Shown here one piece after another: positions 25,491-34,372 of a DNA stretch of 64,000 bases. Every line of letters starts with the position of its first letter. Position 1 is the first letter of the stretch. This DNA comes from Owenweeksia hongkongensis DSM 17368 (GTDB lineage: Bacteria > Bacteroidota > Bacteroidia > Flavobacteriales > Schleiferiaceae): contig NC_016599.1 in assembly GCF_000236705.1 (NCBI RefSeq), positions 3,936,058 through 4,000,057 on the forward strand, in the 5' to 3' direction. The position numbers were made by a program, and so were the translations under genes. Below the pieces are notes generated by a model, which worked only from the letters and a program-made list of their open reading frames with translations, made no database searches and was not told the DNA's origin.

Positions 25491-26682
25491 CAGAAAGTAC
25501 TTTAGAAATATTGGTTTTGTAAGCCTGAATAGCGGGAATCAAGGCAGCAATAGTGCCAATAAGTAATGTGGCGGGTAGCAAGATTAATTCCACAAGAGTT
25601 ATCCATTGCATGCTCATTTCGTACTGATAGGTTTGCTCAGTAAGCTGTGAAATGGCCATTAGCGAAAGCTTGCCTAGTATAACTCCTAGGATGTACCCTA
25701 AAAAGGAAATCAATAGACCTTCGGCCAAAACTATCCACAAAAGTTGGCGGCCAGATCCGCCTATACTGCGCATAAGTGCCAACTCATAACGTCTTTCTTT
25801 GAGTGATTGCCAAAGTGAAACAAAGACGCTAAAAGCTGAGAGAACAATAATTAGGATGGCTAATACCCGTAAAGTTTTTACTCCAGAACCCATCAAACTA
25901 AAAAGGCGGTTTACTTCAATAGCGGGCAAGGCTGCTTGCATATTAGTCCTTTGGTTTACCATTCGTGGTATGGTAAGATTACCCATTGGGCTTTTGAAGC
26001 TTATCAGCCCTGCCGTAATTTCTTTAGGTTTTTCTTCATGCACGTGATCTTCACCTTCGTGGCTATGATCATCATGAACGGCCCACACACTGGATATTTC
26101 AGTAAGTAGAAGTTTGTCAACCACAGTGCCGGTAGGTGCCATTATTCCTACCACGGTATAAGCAAAATGGTCGTGCTCATCAATGGAATTGGAAAGTCCG
26201 TGACTTCCTGAAAATTTATCGCCAATGGATAACTCTAAAAGTTCGGCAGCCCTGGAGCCCACTACAACCTCTCCCGATTTTTTCCACCAGTCTCCGTTTT
26301 TCAGCTCTGCATCATAGTGTTTTGGGTAATCCAAACTAGTTCCAACAATTCTGTAGCCTTGATAATTATCGCCATAAGCAAGAGGTATTGAAGTTTCCAC
26401 CATTGGATTATTGGACAGTTTGTTGAACTCATCCAAAGAAATATTTCCAGTAGGGGCATCAATCTGGTAAACGCTACTGAGGATTAATTGGAGTGGACTG
26501 CCCTTGGCGCCAACTACCATGTCTATTCCTCTAATGTTTTTGGTAAACTGCTTTTCCAGTTGCTCAGAAGTGCCCATCAGCATTATAATAATTCCCACCC
26601 CAAAGGCTAAAAGTATAATGCTGAGAATACTGGAAAGCGGTTTGTGCTTTATGTTATTGAGACTTATTTTACCAATTCTCAT
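25483..26682 (-). CDS. FtsX/MacB-type ABC permease with histidine-rich loop
   Basis: 399 residues. One membrane segment at about 17-37, a long periplasmic domain, then three segments (about 272-295, 315-345 and 365-385), the FtsX/LolE layout. The periplasmic domain carries a His/Asp/Glu-rich loop (HDDHSHEGEDHVHEE, about 203-217) that looks like a metal-binding site. MacB-type proteins move or extract lipids and peptides by mechanotransmission; the loop suggests that metal is involved here. Overlaps its ATPase gene by 4 bases. Confidence 0.85.
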   Translation of the reverse strand: MRIGKISLNNIKHKPLSSILSIILLAFGVGIIIMLMGTSEQLEKQFTKNIRGIDMVVGAKGSPLQLILSSVYQIDAPTGNISLDEFNKLSNNPMVETSIPLAYGDNYQGYRIVGTSLDYPKHYDAELKNGDWWKKSGEVVVGSRAAELLELSIGDKFSGSHGLSNSIDEHDHFAYTVVGIMAPTGTVVDKLLLTEISSVWAVHDDHSHEGEDHVHEEKPKEITAGLISFKSPMGNLTIPRMVNQRTNMQAALPAIEVNRLFSLMGSGVKTLRVLAILIIVLSAFSVFVSLWQSLKERRYELALMRSIGGSGRQLLWIVLAEGLLISFLGYILGVILGKLSLMAISQLTEQTYQYEMSMQWITLVELILLPATLLIGTIAALIPAIQAYKTNISKVLSDA

Positions 26683-27308
26683 AGCTCTATCACGTTTTTG
26701 TAGTGATCTTTCAAACGCTGGTCGTGTGTTACCACAATAAGATTTGCGTTGCAGTCGCTGGCCGTTTCTTCCAGAAGTTGAGCAACGCGTTTTGCATTTT
26801 CATCATCCAGAGCGCTGGTTGGCTCATCGGCCAAAATAAGTTCGGGACTGTTGATTACCGCACGGGCTATAGAAATACGCTGTTGCTCACCAATGCTGAG
26901 GTTGCTCGGCATTTTGTGCAATTTGTCCTGCATGTTCATGTGAGTCAAAACCTCAGTAATTCTATTTAAATCTTCAGGTTTTCCTGCCAATTTTTGCGCA
27001 AGCAGCAAATTATCTTTTACCGTAAGGGATTTTACAAAATAGGAGCGCTGAAAAATCAGTCCGATATTTTTTCCACGAAAGTGGTCGAGCTTTCTACTTT
27101 TTAGGGTAGTAATATCTTGCTCACCGATAATTATTTTCCCCGAAGAGGGAGAAAGAATACCTGCCAAAAGGTGAAGGAAGGTAGTTTTTCCTTTTCCGGA
27201 ATTACCAAGAATAAGCTGATGGCTACCTTTGGCCAAATCCATGTCAGGAAACCTAAAGGTGGTTTTTGGGTTGTATTGAAAAGAAAGATCAGATACTTGT
27301 ACAGACAT
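26679..27308 (-). CDS. ABC transporter ATP-binding protein (LolD/MacB type)
   Basis: 209 residues, a single compact ATPase domain. Walker A GNSGKGKT at about 35-42, signature LSIGEQQRISIARAV, Walker B LILADEPTSALDD, H-loop VVTHD. It forms the motor for the FtsX-type permease encoded next. First gene of a five-gene minus-strand operon ending at 23586, with a promoter match and an inverted repeat directly upstream. Confidence 0.88.
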   Translation of the reverse strand: MSVQVSDLSFQYNPKTTFRFPDMDLAKGSHQLILGNSGKGKTTFLHLLAGILSPSSGKIIIGEQDITTLKSRKLDHFRGKNIGLIFQRSYFVKSLTVKDNLLLAQKLAGKPEDLNRITEVLTHMNMQDKLHKMPSNLSIGEQQRISIARAVINSPELILADEPTSALDDENAKRVAQLLEETASDCNANLIVVTHDQRLKDHYKNVIEL

Positions 27309-27318
27309 ACATTTATAG

Positions 27319-27335
27319 ATTAGTGCAAAACTAAT
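27319..27335 (-). promoter_or_regulatory. promoter and overlapping inverted repeat ahead of the His-rich ABC operon
   Basis: Minus strand TAGTTTTG (27333-27326) matches TAnnTTTG exactly, 17 bases before the ATPase start. The same stretch is an inverted repeat ATTAGT-N5-ACTAAT, a plausible operator that would block the promoter when bound. AT-rich palindromes here would suit a Fur/Zur-type regulator, but this is inference. Confidence 0.45.
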
Positions 27336-27361
27336 TTTTTACAAACGATAGAAACATATTT

Positions 27362-27718
27362 ATGAAAACCTTAGTAATTGGAGCTAGCCACAATCCTGCC
27401 AGATATTCGTACATGGCCGTAAAAATGCTAAAACAATATAAACACGAAGTGGTGGCTTTAGGCCGCAGAGCAAGAGGTGTGGAAGATTGGGAGATAATAG
27501 ATGGTACTCCTGATATTCCAAACTTAGACACTATTACTGTTTATCTTAATGCTGATAATCAAAAAGAATATTACGACTATTTTTTAAAGCTAAACCCAAG
27601 AAGGATAATCTTTAATCCCGGAGCGGAAAACCCTGAGCTGGTCGCTTTACTCAATAAAAATGGAATCGAAACTGAAAATGCATGCACGTTAGTGATGTTG
27701 AGGTCTAATCAGTTTTAA
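27362..27718 (+). CDS. CoA-binding domain protein
   Basis: 118 residues, single Rossmann-like domain of the CoA_binding (succinyl-CoA synthetase alpha-like) family: TLVIGASHNPARYSYMA at the start, an internal DGTPDIPNLDTITVYL stretch and GAENPELV near the end. Such stand-alone proteins bind CoA or an adenine nucleotide; role unknown. Single plus-strand gene that ends inside the 3' end of the next, opposite gene (14-base overlap). Confidence 0.85.
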   Translation: MKTLVIGASHNPARYSYMAVKMLKQYKHEVVALGRRARGVEDWEIIDGTPDIPNLDTITVYLNADNQKEYYDYFLKLNPRRIIFNPGAENPELVALLNKNGIETENACTLVMLRSNQF

Positions 27719-28184
27719 GCTGCTCGTCTTGATAGTTTACCAAGAAGTTTTTCTTGGTGCCATTTAAGTAAACCAAAACCTGGGTTCCCAAGCTTCGCAT
27801 CTCCACCATATTGAAACAAGTGATGGCGCTTTGCATTTGGTCGCACATCCCAGCTTCCTTTACATATACATGCATATTTACTTGTGGGCGCATACTTTTA
27901 GTAGCTGTGCCATCCCACACGATTATTGGTTCGCCAGCATTGCAGCCACTATATTCATAAGTTATGCAGATGCATCCCTCATTTAGTTTAAAATCAAGAA
28001 TATTGGTCTGTGCCAGAGCGTTGGTATCTTCTATATTTCGAAGTTTGGTGATGTCCAAGCAAACGGGGGACTCGGCCAACTGCTCTGTTTTTTTTGTGGA
28101 TGGTGCATCGTTTGCAGTAGTGGGTTTACCACTGTCACATGCAAACAGAGAAAAACTTAGGGCGAGAAAAAGTAGGTAGCGCAT
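27705..28184 (-). CDS. lipoprotein of unknown function
   Basis: 159 residues. A short signal peptide ends at the lipobox LFAC (Cys about residue 16), followed by a low-complexity linker rich in Thr, Ala and Lys. The domain has four further cysteines (for example CICITYEYSGCNAG) that may form disulfides. Located 4 bases after the serine protease gene, so probably on the same transcript. Confidence 0.7.
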   Translation of the reverse strand: MRYLLFLALSFSLFACDSGKPTTANDAPSTKKTEQLAESPVCLDITKLRNIEDTNALAQTNILDFKLNEGCICITYEYSGCNAGEPIIVWDGTATKSMRPQVNMHVYVKEAGMCDQMQSAITCFNMVEMRSLGTQVLVYLNGTKKNFLVNYQDEQLKTD

Positions 28185-28188
28185 AGAT

Positions 28189-29805
28189 TTAATTGTTTAT
28201 GATGAACTTAAACGATTGCGCTTGGCCATTGTTTAGAATACGCAGCACATATGGTCCATTTGGCAAGTGACTTACCGGAATGTATCCATCTTGCTCTATG
28301 TTGGTGTAGGGTACAGTTTCATCACCAGGGTAAACAATATCTCCTCGAAGATTATAGATTTGAATTAAACGATCACCAACTACAGGCAGGCCTTGAAGAA
28401 AGAGCTTGCCTTCAGTTACAGGGTTTGGTTTTAAAATAATTTTGCTCGTTGCATAAGGAGGCGCTGAGTCTCCAAGAGTTGCTCCTGAAAGTACTGACAC
28501 CCCCGTGTTTCCAGGGTCAAGCCAATCTTTTAACCTACGATTGGCAGTATTTCCATTTTGATCCCAGTGATAGCTAAATTTGCCGTAAAAATCCTGAGTT
28601 GTATTTTGACTGCAATTAGGGTAGCCCCCAGTAAGTGTACCACTTATTAAGTTATTTTCATTGAAAAATGGACCGCCCGAAGAACCACCTTCTGTAACTC
28701 CATGGTTGGTTACAGTTGCAGCCCATCTTATTTCCCAATGCGAGTTTATCACTGTTGCGCCAGGGTAATTACCGCTAACGGCTGTTGTGGTACTAGTCGA
28801 AATTTTCTTAATATCTCCATTAGGGTGATGAATTGCCACTCCACTCGTAGGCGCGTTATTGAGGCGAGACCATCCTGCAAAGAATGGGTTAAAAGTAGAT
28901 GGGATACCGGTGCTTAGCTCTAGTAATAGAAAGTCGCTACCATTATCACCTCCATTGTCATTGCTTCGTGCCAATAGCGTAGCGCCTGTAATCTGTTTGT
29001 TGGCTAATGATCCCTCGGATGAAGGGTTGGTGCAAGTTGGAGCTTCGTATTGAAAGTAGAACACCCAGTCCGAAAAATCCTGAGTAGAAGCAAAAGTAGC
29101 ACCATTTAACGCACAATGTTCTGCGGTTAGGATATAAGGTTTATAGCTATAGTCTGTTGTGTTTACCAAGCTCCCCGTACACCAAAAATAGGCACTGCCA
29201 ATTTTTACATCAATTCGTACAATGCTGTTTTTTACATCTTGGTGATTGTTTCCCTCAGGACAATTTACATTTACCTCACAAGGTTGGGAATCCCCAAAGT
29301 CATCAGTGTTAGCTGTCCTTTTTGCCACTTCCATACTATAGCTTCTAACTTTAACTTTTGGAGTTGTGGCTGAATTGAATGGCTTGTATTGCAAAGTCAG
29401 CTCATCATTAACAATGGTTGACGTCCATTTTTCTTGAAGTAGATCTGAAGCGGTCAAGAACTGTAATCTTTCACCATCTTTATTTAATACAAATAGAGTG
29501 TCATATCGGGGGATATCTTCAATTTTTAGGGAAACTCGGAATGCGAAATCAGAGCCGGCTACCTTCCAATAATAAGAGTCATTTTGAAAATAACCTGAGG
29601 AGATATCAGCGTTTACTGTACGGTTCAATGCATGGCATTCCATAAAATGCTCTTGGGTATTCTCATTAAGTTTTTCCTTAAGGGTAGCCAAGTCTATGTC
29701 GGGCTGTACATGCGCCTTCATGTTTGAAACCTCAATGTTTTGAGAATATACATTGGGGATGAAAGCCACCCAACTAAGGGCAATGATGCACAGCAAATGT
29801 TTCAT
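28189..29805 (-). CDS. secreted trypsin-like serine protease with T9SS sorting domain
   Basis: 538 residues. Signal peptide 1-21 (ending VYSQ). Residues 22-165 look like a propeptide. The chymotrypsin-fold domain shows the triad H230 (TAEHC), D291 (GSDFLLLEL) and S376 (GGSSGGPFF), close to lysyl endopeptidases of the Achromobacter protease I type. The last 80 residues (ILKPNPVTEGKLFLQG to the end, with GPYVLRI) are a type A type-IX secretion sorting domain, which sends the protein across the outer membrane and is then removed. Its start overlaps the response regulator gene by 4 bases, an odd pairing. Confidence 0.88.
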   Translation of the reverse strand: MKHLLCIIALSWVAFIPNVYSQNIEVSNMKAHVQPDIDLATLKEKLNENTQEHFMECHALNRTVNADISSGYFQNDSYYWKVAGSDFAFRVSLKIEDIPRYDTLFVLNKDGERLQFLTASDLLQEKWTSTIVNDELTLQYKPFNSATTPKVKVRSYSMEVAKRTANTDDFGDSQPCEVNVNCPEGNNHQDVKNSIVRIDVKIGSAYFWCTGSLVNTTDYSYKPYILTAEHCALNGATFASTQDFSDWVFYFQYEAPTCTNPSSEGSLANKQITGATLLARSNDNGGDNGSDFLLLELSTGIPSTFNPFFAGWSRLNNAPTSGVAIHHPNGDIKKISTSTTTAVSGNYPGATVINSHWEIRWAATVTNHGVTEGGSSGGPFFNENNLISGTLTGGYPNCSQNTTQDFYGKFSYHWDQNGNTANRRLKDWLDPGNTGVSVLSGATLGDSAPPYATSKIILKPNPVTEGKLFLQGLPVVGDRLIQIYNLRGDIVYPGDETVPYTNIEQDGYIPVSHLPNGPYVLRILNNGQAQSFKFIINN

Positions 29806-30263
29806 GATAATAGTCTTTGTCTTAGTAAGAACTCTAATTGATCGTTGGCTCTTTCCAGTTTTACGATAAGTTCTTTATTTTCCCTTCTTAGATGATAAAC
29901 TTCAAAAGCACTTTCAATAGTAAGTTTAAGTTCTTCTTCTTGCCAAGGCTTATTTAGATAACGGTATACCTGCCCTTTGTTGATGGCATCAATCACAGCA
30001 TTTATATCAGAATAGCCCGTAAGCAGAATTCGCATGGGCTCAGGATTTATCTTTCTAATTTCCACCAAAAGCTCAATACCTGTCATCCCTGGCATGCGTT
30101 GGTCAGTTAGGATAATGTCAATTTCATTTTCCTGAAACACCTTAAGTCCTTCAGCACCAGACTCTGCAATAAAAACATCGAAGGTTCTTCTAAAGGTTGC
30201 TTTGAAAGATTGAAGGTTGTGTACTTCGTCATCTACGTAAAGTACTTTGATTTTGTCTGCCAT
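29802..30263 (-). CDS. single-domain response regulator with coiled-coil tail
   Basis: 153 residues. Receiver domain with acidic pair D11-D12, phosphorylation site D54 (LTDQRMPGMTG), conserved Thr in LLTGYSD and Lys in YLNKPW. Residues 125-153 form a short coiled coil, no output domain. Very similar to the receiver of the hybrid protein at 34369-35469 (both have the DQRMP and TGYTD/SDxNxxIDAINKG stretches), so the two probably belong to one signalling circuit. Divergent from the E1-like gene. Confidence 0.88.
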   Translation of the reverse strand: MADKIKVLYVDDEVHNLQSFKATFRRTFDVFIAESGAEGLKVFQENEIDIILTDQRMPGMTGIELLVEIRKINPEPMRILLTGYSDINAVIDAINKGQVYRYLNKPWQEEELKLTIESAFEVYHLRRENKELIVKLERANDQLEFLLRQRLLS

Positions 30264-30345
30264 TGATAAGTGAGTTAAAAAAGCTTGGACAAATTAAATC
30301 ATATTTTTAAACATTGTTTATTTTCGGCCTTCAAACAACTAAAAA

Positions 30346-31473
30346 ATGACAAAATATTCAGTGTCACAAGGCTTTGAAGAAGATTTATTGCTACTGGATA
30401 AACCTGATTTATCGAGCTATAAACCTTTGGTTTTTGGATTTAAGGATAAATCAGCACTTCAAAAATTATTAAGCGAAAAACGACCTGAATTCCATGATCA
30501 GCTAAAAGGGCAGGTTATGGAGCTGAATAAAATAAGAAATCCTCAAAAAAAAATCACCGCTGAAGAGCAGGAATTGTACTACAGAAAATGGATGTCTGAG
30601 GTTGATTCAGTTTCTTATGGTTTATACGTTTATTACCCATGGAGTAATAAATTAGTACATACAGTTACAAAAGAAGAATTCATTGAGCTACGTACTTCAC
30701 GCAATAAGCATAAAATCACAGAAGATGAACAAGCCAAGCTTGGAGAGGCTACTGTTGGTGTGATCGGTCTATCTGTTGGGCAATCAGTGGCACTTACCAT
30801 GGCAATGGAAAGAAGTTTTGGAACGCTTCGTATTGCTGATTTTGACACTTTAGAACTCACAAATCTAAATAGAATAAGAGCAGGGGTAAGTTCTATGGGT
30901 TTGCCCAAAACAATTGTAGTAGCACGTGAGATTGCTGAGATAGATCCTTTTTTGAACGTTGAGATTTTTAATGAAGGTGTTACGGATTCTAATATTGAAG
31001 ACTTTTTCGGGAAAGACAAGCCGCTGGAATTACTTATAGAAGAGTGTGATTCACTTCCGATAAAAATATTGGCTCGCGAAAAGGCTCGCGAAATGAAGAT
31101 TCCTGTTATTATGGATACAAGTGATAGAGGGATGATAGACGTAGAGCGCTTTGATAAAATGGAAAACTTACCATTGCTACATGGCTTATGTAAAGTTTCA
31201 GGTATTAAAGAGTTAATGGCGCTTGACCCGAAGGAGCAAATGGAGGTAATGATGGGGATGGTTGACTTTGATAATTTATCGCCAAGAATGAAATATTCTT
31301 TTGGAGAATTAGGAAAAAGTTTATCAACTTGGCCCCAGTTAGCCTCTGATGTAATAGCCGGAGGAGGGAATGCGGCAAAAATTGCCAGAATGATTGTTTT
31401 GGGGGAGGATGTTCCTTCAAAAAGATACTATTTTGATGTGAGTGATCATATGCAGATTAGTAATGAGATGTGA
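30346..31473 (+). CDS. E1/ThiF-like adenylating enzyme (Rv1355c-type)
   Basis: 375 residues. A helical N-terminal region (1-120) precedes an E1-type Rossmann domain: VGVIGLSVGQS at 137-147 in place of the usual GxGGxGs loop, DFDTLELTNLNR with D165/D167, N173 and R176, and K188. These keep the ATP/Mg site, so adenylation of a C-terminal carboxylate is plausible. No CxxC zinc pairs are evident and no ubiquitin-like partner is nearby. It resembles the ThiF half of the Rv1355c family. First gene of a plus-strand locus ending with a phosphorelay. A 7/8 promoter match (TATTTTCG) lies upstream. Confidence 0.78.
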   Translation: MTKYSVSQGFEEDLLLLDKPDLSSYKPLVFGFKDKSALQKLLSEKRPEFHDQLKGQVMELNKIRNPQKKITAEEQELYYRKWMSEVDSVSYGLYVYYPWSNKLVHTVTKEEFIELRTSRNKHKITEDEQAKLGEATVGVIGLSVGQSVALTMAMERSFGTLRIADFDTLELTNLNRIRAGVSSMGLPKTIVVAREIAEIDPFLNVEIFNEGVTDSNIEDFFGKDKPLELLIEECDSLPIKILAREKAREMKIPVIMDTSDRGMIDVERFDKMENLPLLHGLCKVSGIKELMALDPKEQMEVMMGMVDFDNLSPRMKYSFGELGKSLSTWPQLASDVIAGGGNAAKIARMIVLGEDVPSKRYYFDVSDHMQISNEM

Positions 31474-31505
31474 ATTCTTGAAATTTAGAATTTCTATGAT
31501 ATAAG

Positions 31506-32222
31506 ATGATAAGAATACGAGCTTTTAGGGCTATAGAGGATCCTGAGACGTGCGAAAAATTTATTGACGGACATACCCGAGTATTACACAGTGTGGGAGT
31601 AAAAAAAGTTACTTCAAACAAAGCAGACTGGATGTACTGGGCTAGTGTGTTTGTGATGGTAGTAGAAGATACTGAAACAGGTGAAGTTTTGGGAGGCGCT
31701 CGCATTCATGCACATGATGGCATAAACCCTCTACCTGTGGAAGATGCTACCGGATATATGGATGAAAAGGTGGTTCCATACATTGCTGAATGTGGCAAAA
31801 CAGGAACTGGAGAAATCTGTGGATTGTGGAACAGCATGAAGGTAGCAGGTATGGGATTCGGAAGTGTGTTTTTATCAAGAGCTTCTGTGGCACTTGTGGA
31901 GCAAATAGGTTTGAATAATTTATTAGCCTTGTGTGCGCCCTACACAGTTCGGCCAGCCAAAATATTTGGCTACAGTGTGGTTGAGGAAATCGGAAATAAC
32001 GGCACTTTTTATTACCCCAAATTAGATCTGCTTGCAACATTTATGGTGATGAAAGATGCCATTGGTATGCCAGATGCTTTAAGTGCTGAGAAGGATAGAG
32101 TAATAGAGTTGAGAAAAAATCCTTTTGCAATAGTGAAAGAAACCACAAAGGTGGCGGAGGTAGAAATATCTTATGACCTTAAAATCACAGATCTTCCAAA
32201 AGATACTTTCCACATAAAATAA
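31506..32222 (+). CDS. GNAT-like acyltransferase, partner of the E1-like protein
   Basis: 238 residues. The strand pattern VFVMVVEDTETGEVLGGARIHAHDG and the stretch KVAGMGFGSVFLSRASVALVEQ resemble the core of GNAT or autoinducer-synthase-like acyltransferases, where the second block would hold acyl-CoA. The rest has no signature I recognise. Located 32 bases after the E1-like gene, so co-transcribed; the pairing suggests that the E1-like protein activates a group that this protein transfers, but this is inference. Confidence 0.6.
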   Translation: MIRIRAFRAIEDPETCEKFIDGHTRVLHSVGVKKVTSNKADWMYWASVFVMVVEDTETGEVLGGARIHAHDGINPLPVEDATGYMDEKVVPYIAECGKTGTGEICGLWNSMKVAGMGFGSVFLSRASVALVEQIGLNNLLALCAPYTVRPAKIFGYSVVEEIGNNGTFYYPKLDLLATFMVMKDAIGMPDALSAEKDRVIELRKNPFAIVKETTKVAEVEISYDLKITDLPKDTFHIK

Positions 32223-32227
32223 TGTGA

Positions 32228-34372
32228 ATGAGAAAATATATACTGGCCCTACTTTTAATTATTACTTCTTTAAAAGGCTTCGGTCAAGAAATTACATACG
32301 ATTGTAATTCTGAAAATAACGAATATTTTGGAAACCAACTTGAGTATTATAAAACGGATAAAAGCCTTGCTGTTAAAGATTTAGAGCGGGTTGAATTTAA
32401 AAAGATTTCTCAAGATGTACCCAACTTTGGTGTAACGGAGTCTACCATTTGGCTGAAAGGCAAACTGAGGAGTTTAACAGAATGTGAAGCTTTGTTTGAA
32501 ATTGAAAATCAGTCTTTGGATACGGTTGAGTTTTTCTTGTTTCAAGGAGATGATTTAGTAGCGCACAGTGTGGCTGGGCAGCAGGTTCCAGTAAGAGAGT
32601 GGGAGGTAAAAAACCCTGTTTTGGGTTTCCCATTTCAATCTTTAGAAAATGCTCAACTGGATTTTTACTTTAAGGTAAAAAGTAAAAAGCAAATCATAGT
32701 TCCTATCACCGTACGCTCAATGGATTCTTTTTATAGCAGAAGACTGGAGTCTCACATTAAAACGGGTCTGTACTTTGGAATTATTCTAGTCATGATTCTC
32801 TATAACCTGTTTTTGTTTATCTCAGTTCGTGATATAAATTTTCTATACTACATATTGTATATCGCCTCTGTGGGCTTAGCGCAGGGAACTTTGATGGGGT
32901 TTACAACAATTTACCTATGGCCAAATAATGATTGGCTGGTGGAGAATGCCGTGTATTTGTTTGGAATATTGTCTGGATTATTCACAGCGATTTTTGTGAT
33001 TAGTTTTATTAAAACGAAAGAGTATGTGCCGATTCTGCATAAATTTTTCGTGTCTTTTATTGTGCTATATGGGGTTATCACCATAATGGTGCTTACGGGT
33101 TATGAACTGGAAGCTTATCAAGCCATTAATTTAATAGCTGGCGTGGGTGCTATTGTAGCATTGATTGCAGCTATTGCGGTAAGTAGAAAAGGGTATATGC
33201 CTGCTAAATTTTTTCTATTTGCATACTCCTTCTTTTTGGGAAGCATTATTATTCTGGTGTTGAAAGATTATGGAATTCTGCCTTACAATGAGTTTACCAA
33301 ATCATCTGTAATTTATGGTTCATCATTTGAAATAGTATTGCTGTCATTAGCTTTGGCTAATAGGATAAATGTGTTGCGCGAAGAAAAAGAAGCTTCACAG
33401 GCAGAAGCTTTGAGAGCATTAAGGGAGAACGAAAAAATTATTAGAGAGCAAAACGTGCTTTTGGAGCAGCGGGTAAATGAACGAACTCTAGAGTTGCAAG
33501 AGGCTAATGAAGAGCTTACAGTTACTTTGTCAAACCTTAAGGATACGCAAACTCAGCTCGTAGATGCGGAGAAAATGGCTTCTCTTGGTCAGCTTACAGC
33601 TGGTATTGCACATGAGATCAATAACCCTATAAATTTTGTTACTTCAAATATAAAGCCGCTCAAGCGTGATTTGGTTGACGTATACGAGCTAGTAGATGCG
33701 TACACAGCTATAGAAGAGGAGGGAATGGCCGATGCTTTGAAAAAAGCCCATGAGCTAAAAGAAGAGATTGATTACGATTACATCAAAGAAGAAATCGAAT
33801 CTTTAGTTCAAGGTATTTCTGATGGCGCCAATCGAACTTCAGAAATTGTAAGAGGTTTGAAAAACTTTAGTCGACTAGATGAAGATGTGGTAAAGCCAGC
33901 CGATTTACATGAAGGTTTATCCAGTACAATTGTACTCTTGCAAAGTAAAATTAAAGAGGGTATAAAGGTGGTAAAGGATTTTGATGAAAACCTTCCCAAG
34001 ATAGATTGTTATCCAGGAAAGTTGAACCAAGTATTTATGAATATCCTGAATAATGGAATCTATGCGGTATCTCATAAAAACTATGAGGAAGATGAGGCTC
34101 CAACACTTACTTTGAAGACTCAAATGAACAAAAGTATGGTGAGTGTCCATCTAATTGATAATGGAATAGGGATGGATGAGGCCACAAAAAAGAAAATATT
34201 TGACCCATTTTTTACCACCAAAGATGTGGGGGAAGGTACTGGTTTAGGGATGAGTATAGTCTATAAAATTGTTGAAAAACACGGAGGAACAATGACTGTA
34301 AACTCTGAGCTCGGAAAGGGTACGGAATTTATAATAACTTTACCCTTGCGCCAGCCAAACGAATTTCAATGA
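32228..34372 (+). CDS. 7TMR-DISM sensor histidine kinase
   Basis: 714 residues. Signal peptide 1-20, an extracytoplasmic beta-sandwich of the 7TMR-DISMED2 type (20-165, with [11 protein letters not shown]), seven membrane segments (about 178-380), a coiled coil (385-440), then the HisKA box [13 protein letters not shown] with H462 and a HATPase domain with N, G1 (DNGIGMDE) and G2 (GEGTGLGMS) boxes. DISM sensors usually bind carbohydrate-like or other small ligands. It starts 5 bases after the acyltransferase stop and overlaps the next kinase by 4 bases. Confidence 0.9.
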   Translation: MRKYILALLLIITSLKGFGQEITYDCNSENNEYFGNQLEYYKTDKSLAVKDLERVEFKKISQDVPNFGVTESTIWLKGKLRSLTECEALFEIENQSLDTVEFFLFQGDDLVAHSVAGQQVPVREWEVKNPVLGFPFQSLENAQLDFYFKVKSKKQIIVPITVRSMDSFYSRRLESHIKTGLYFGIILVMILYNLFLFISVRDINFLYYILYIASVGLAQGTLMGFTTIYLWPNNDWLVENAVYLFGILSGLFTAIFVISFIKTKEYVPILHKFFVSFIVLYGVITIMVLTGYELEAYQAINLIAGVGAIVALIAAIAVSRKGYMPAKFFLFAYSFFLGSIIILVLKDYGILPYNEFTKSSVIYGSSFEIVLLSLALANRINVLREEKEASQAEALRALRENEKIIREQNVLLEQRVNERTLELQEANEELTVTLSNLKDTQTQLVDAEKMASLGQLTAGIAHEINNPINFVTSNIKPLKRDLVDVYELVDAYTAIEEEGMADALKKAHELKEEIDYDYIKEEIESLVQGISDGANRTSEIVRGLKNFSRLDEDVVKPADLHEGLSSTIVLLQSKIKEGIKVVKDFDENLPKIDCYPGKLNQVFMNILNNGIYAVSHKNYEEDEAPTLTLKTQMNKSMVSVHLIDNGIGMDEATKKKIFDPFFTTKDVGEGTGLGMSIVYKIVEKHGGTMTVNSELGKGTEFIITLPLRQPNEFQ

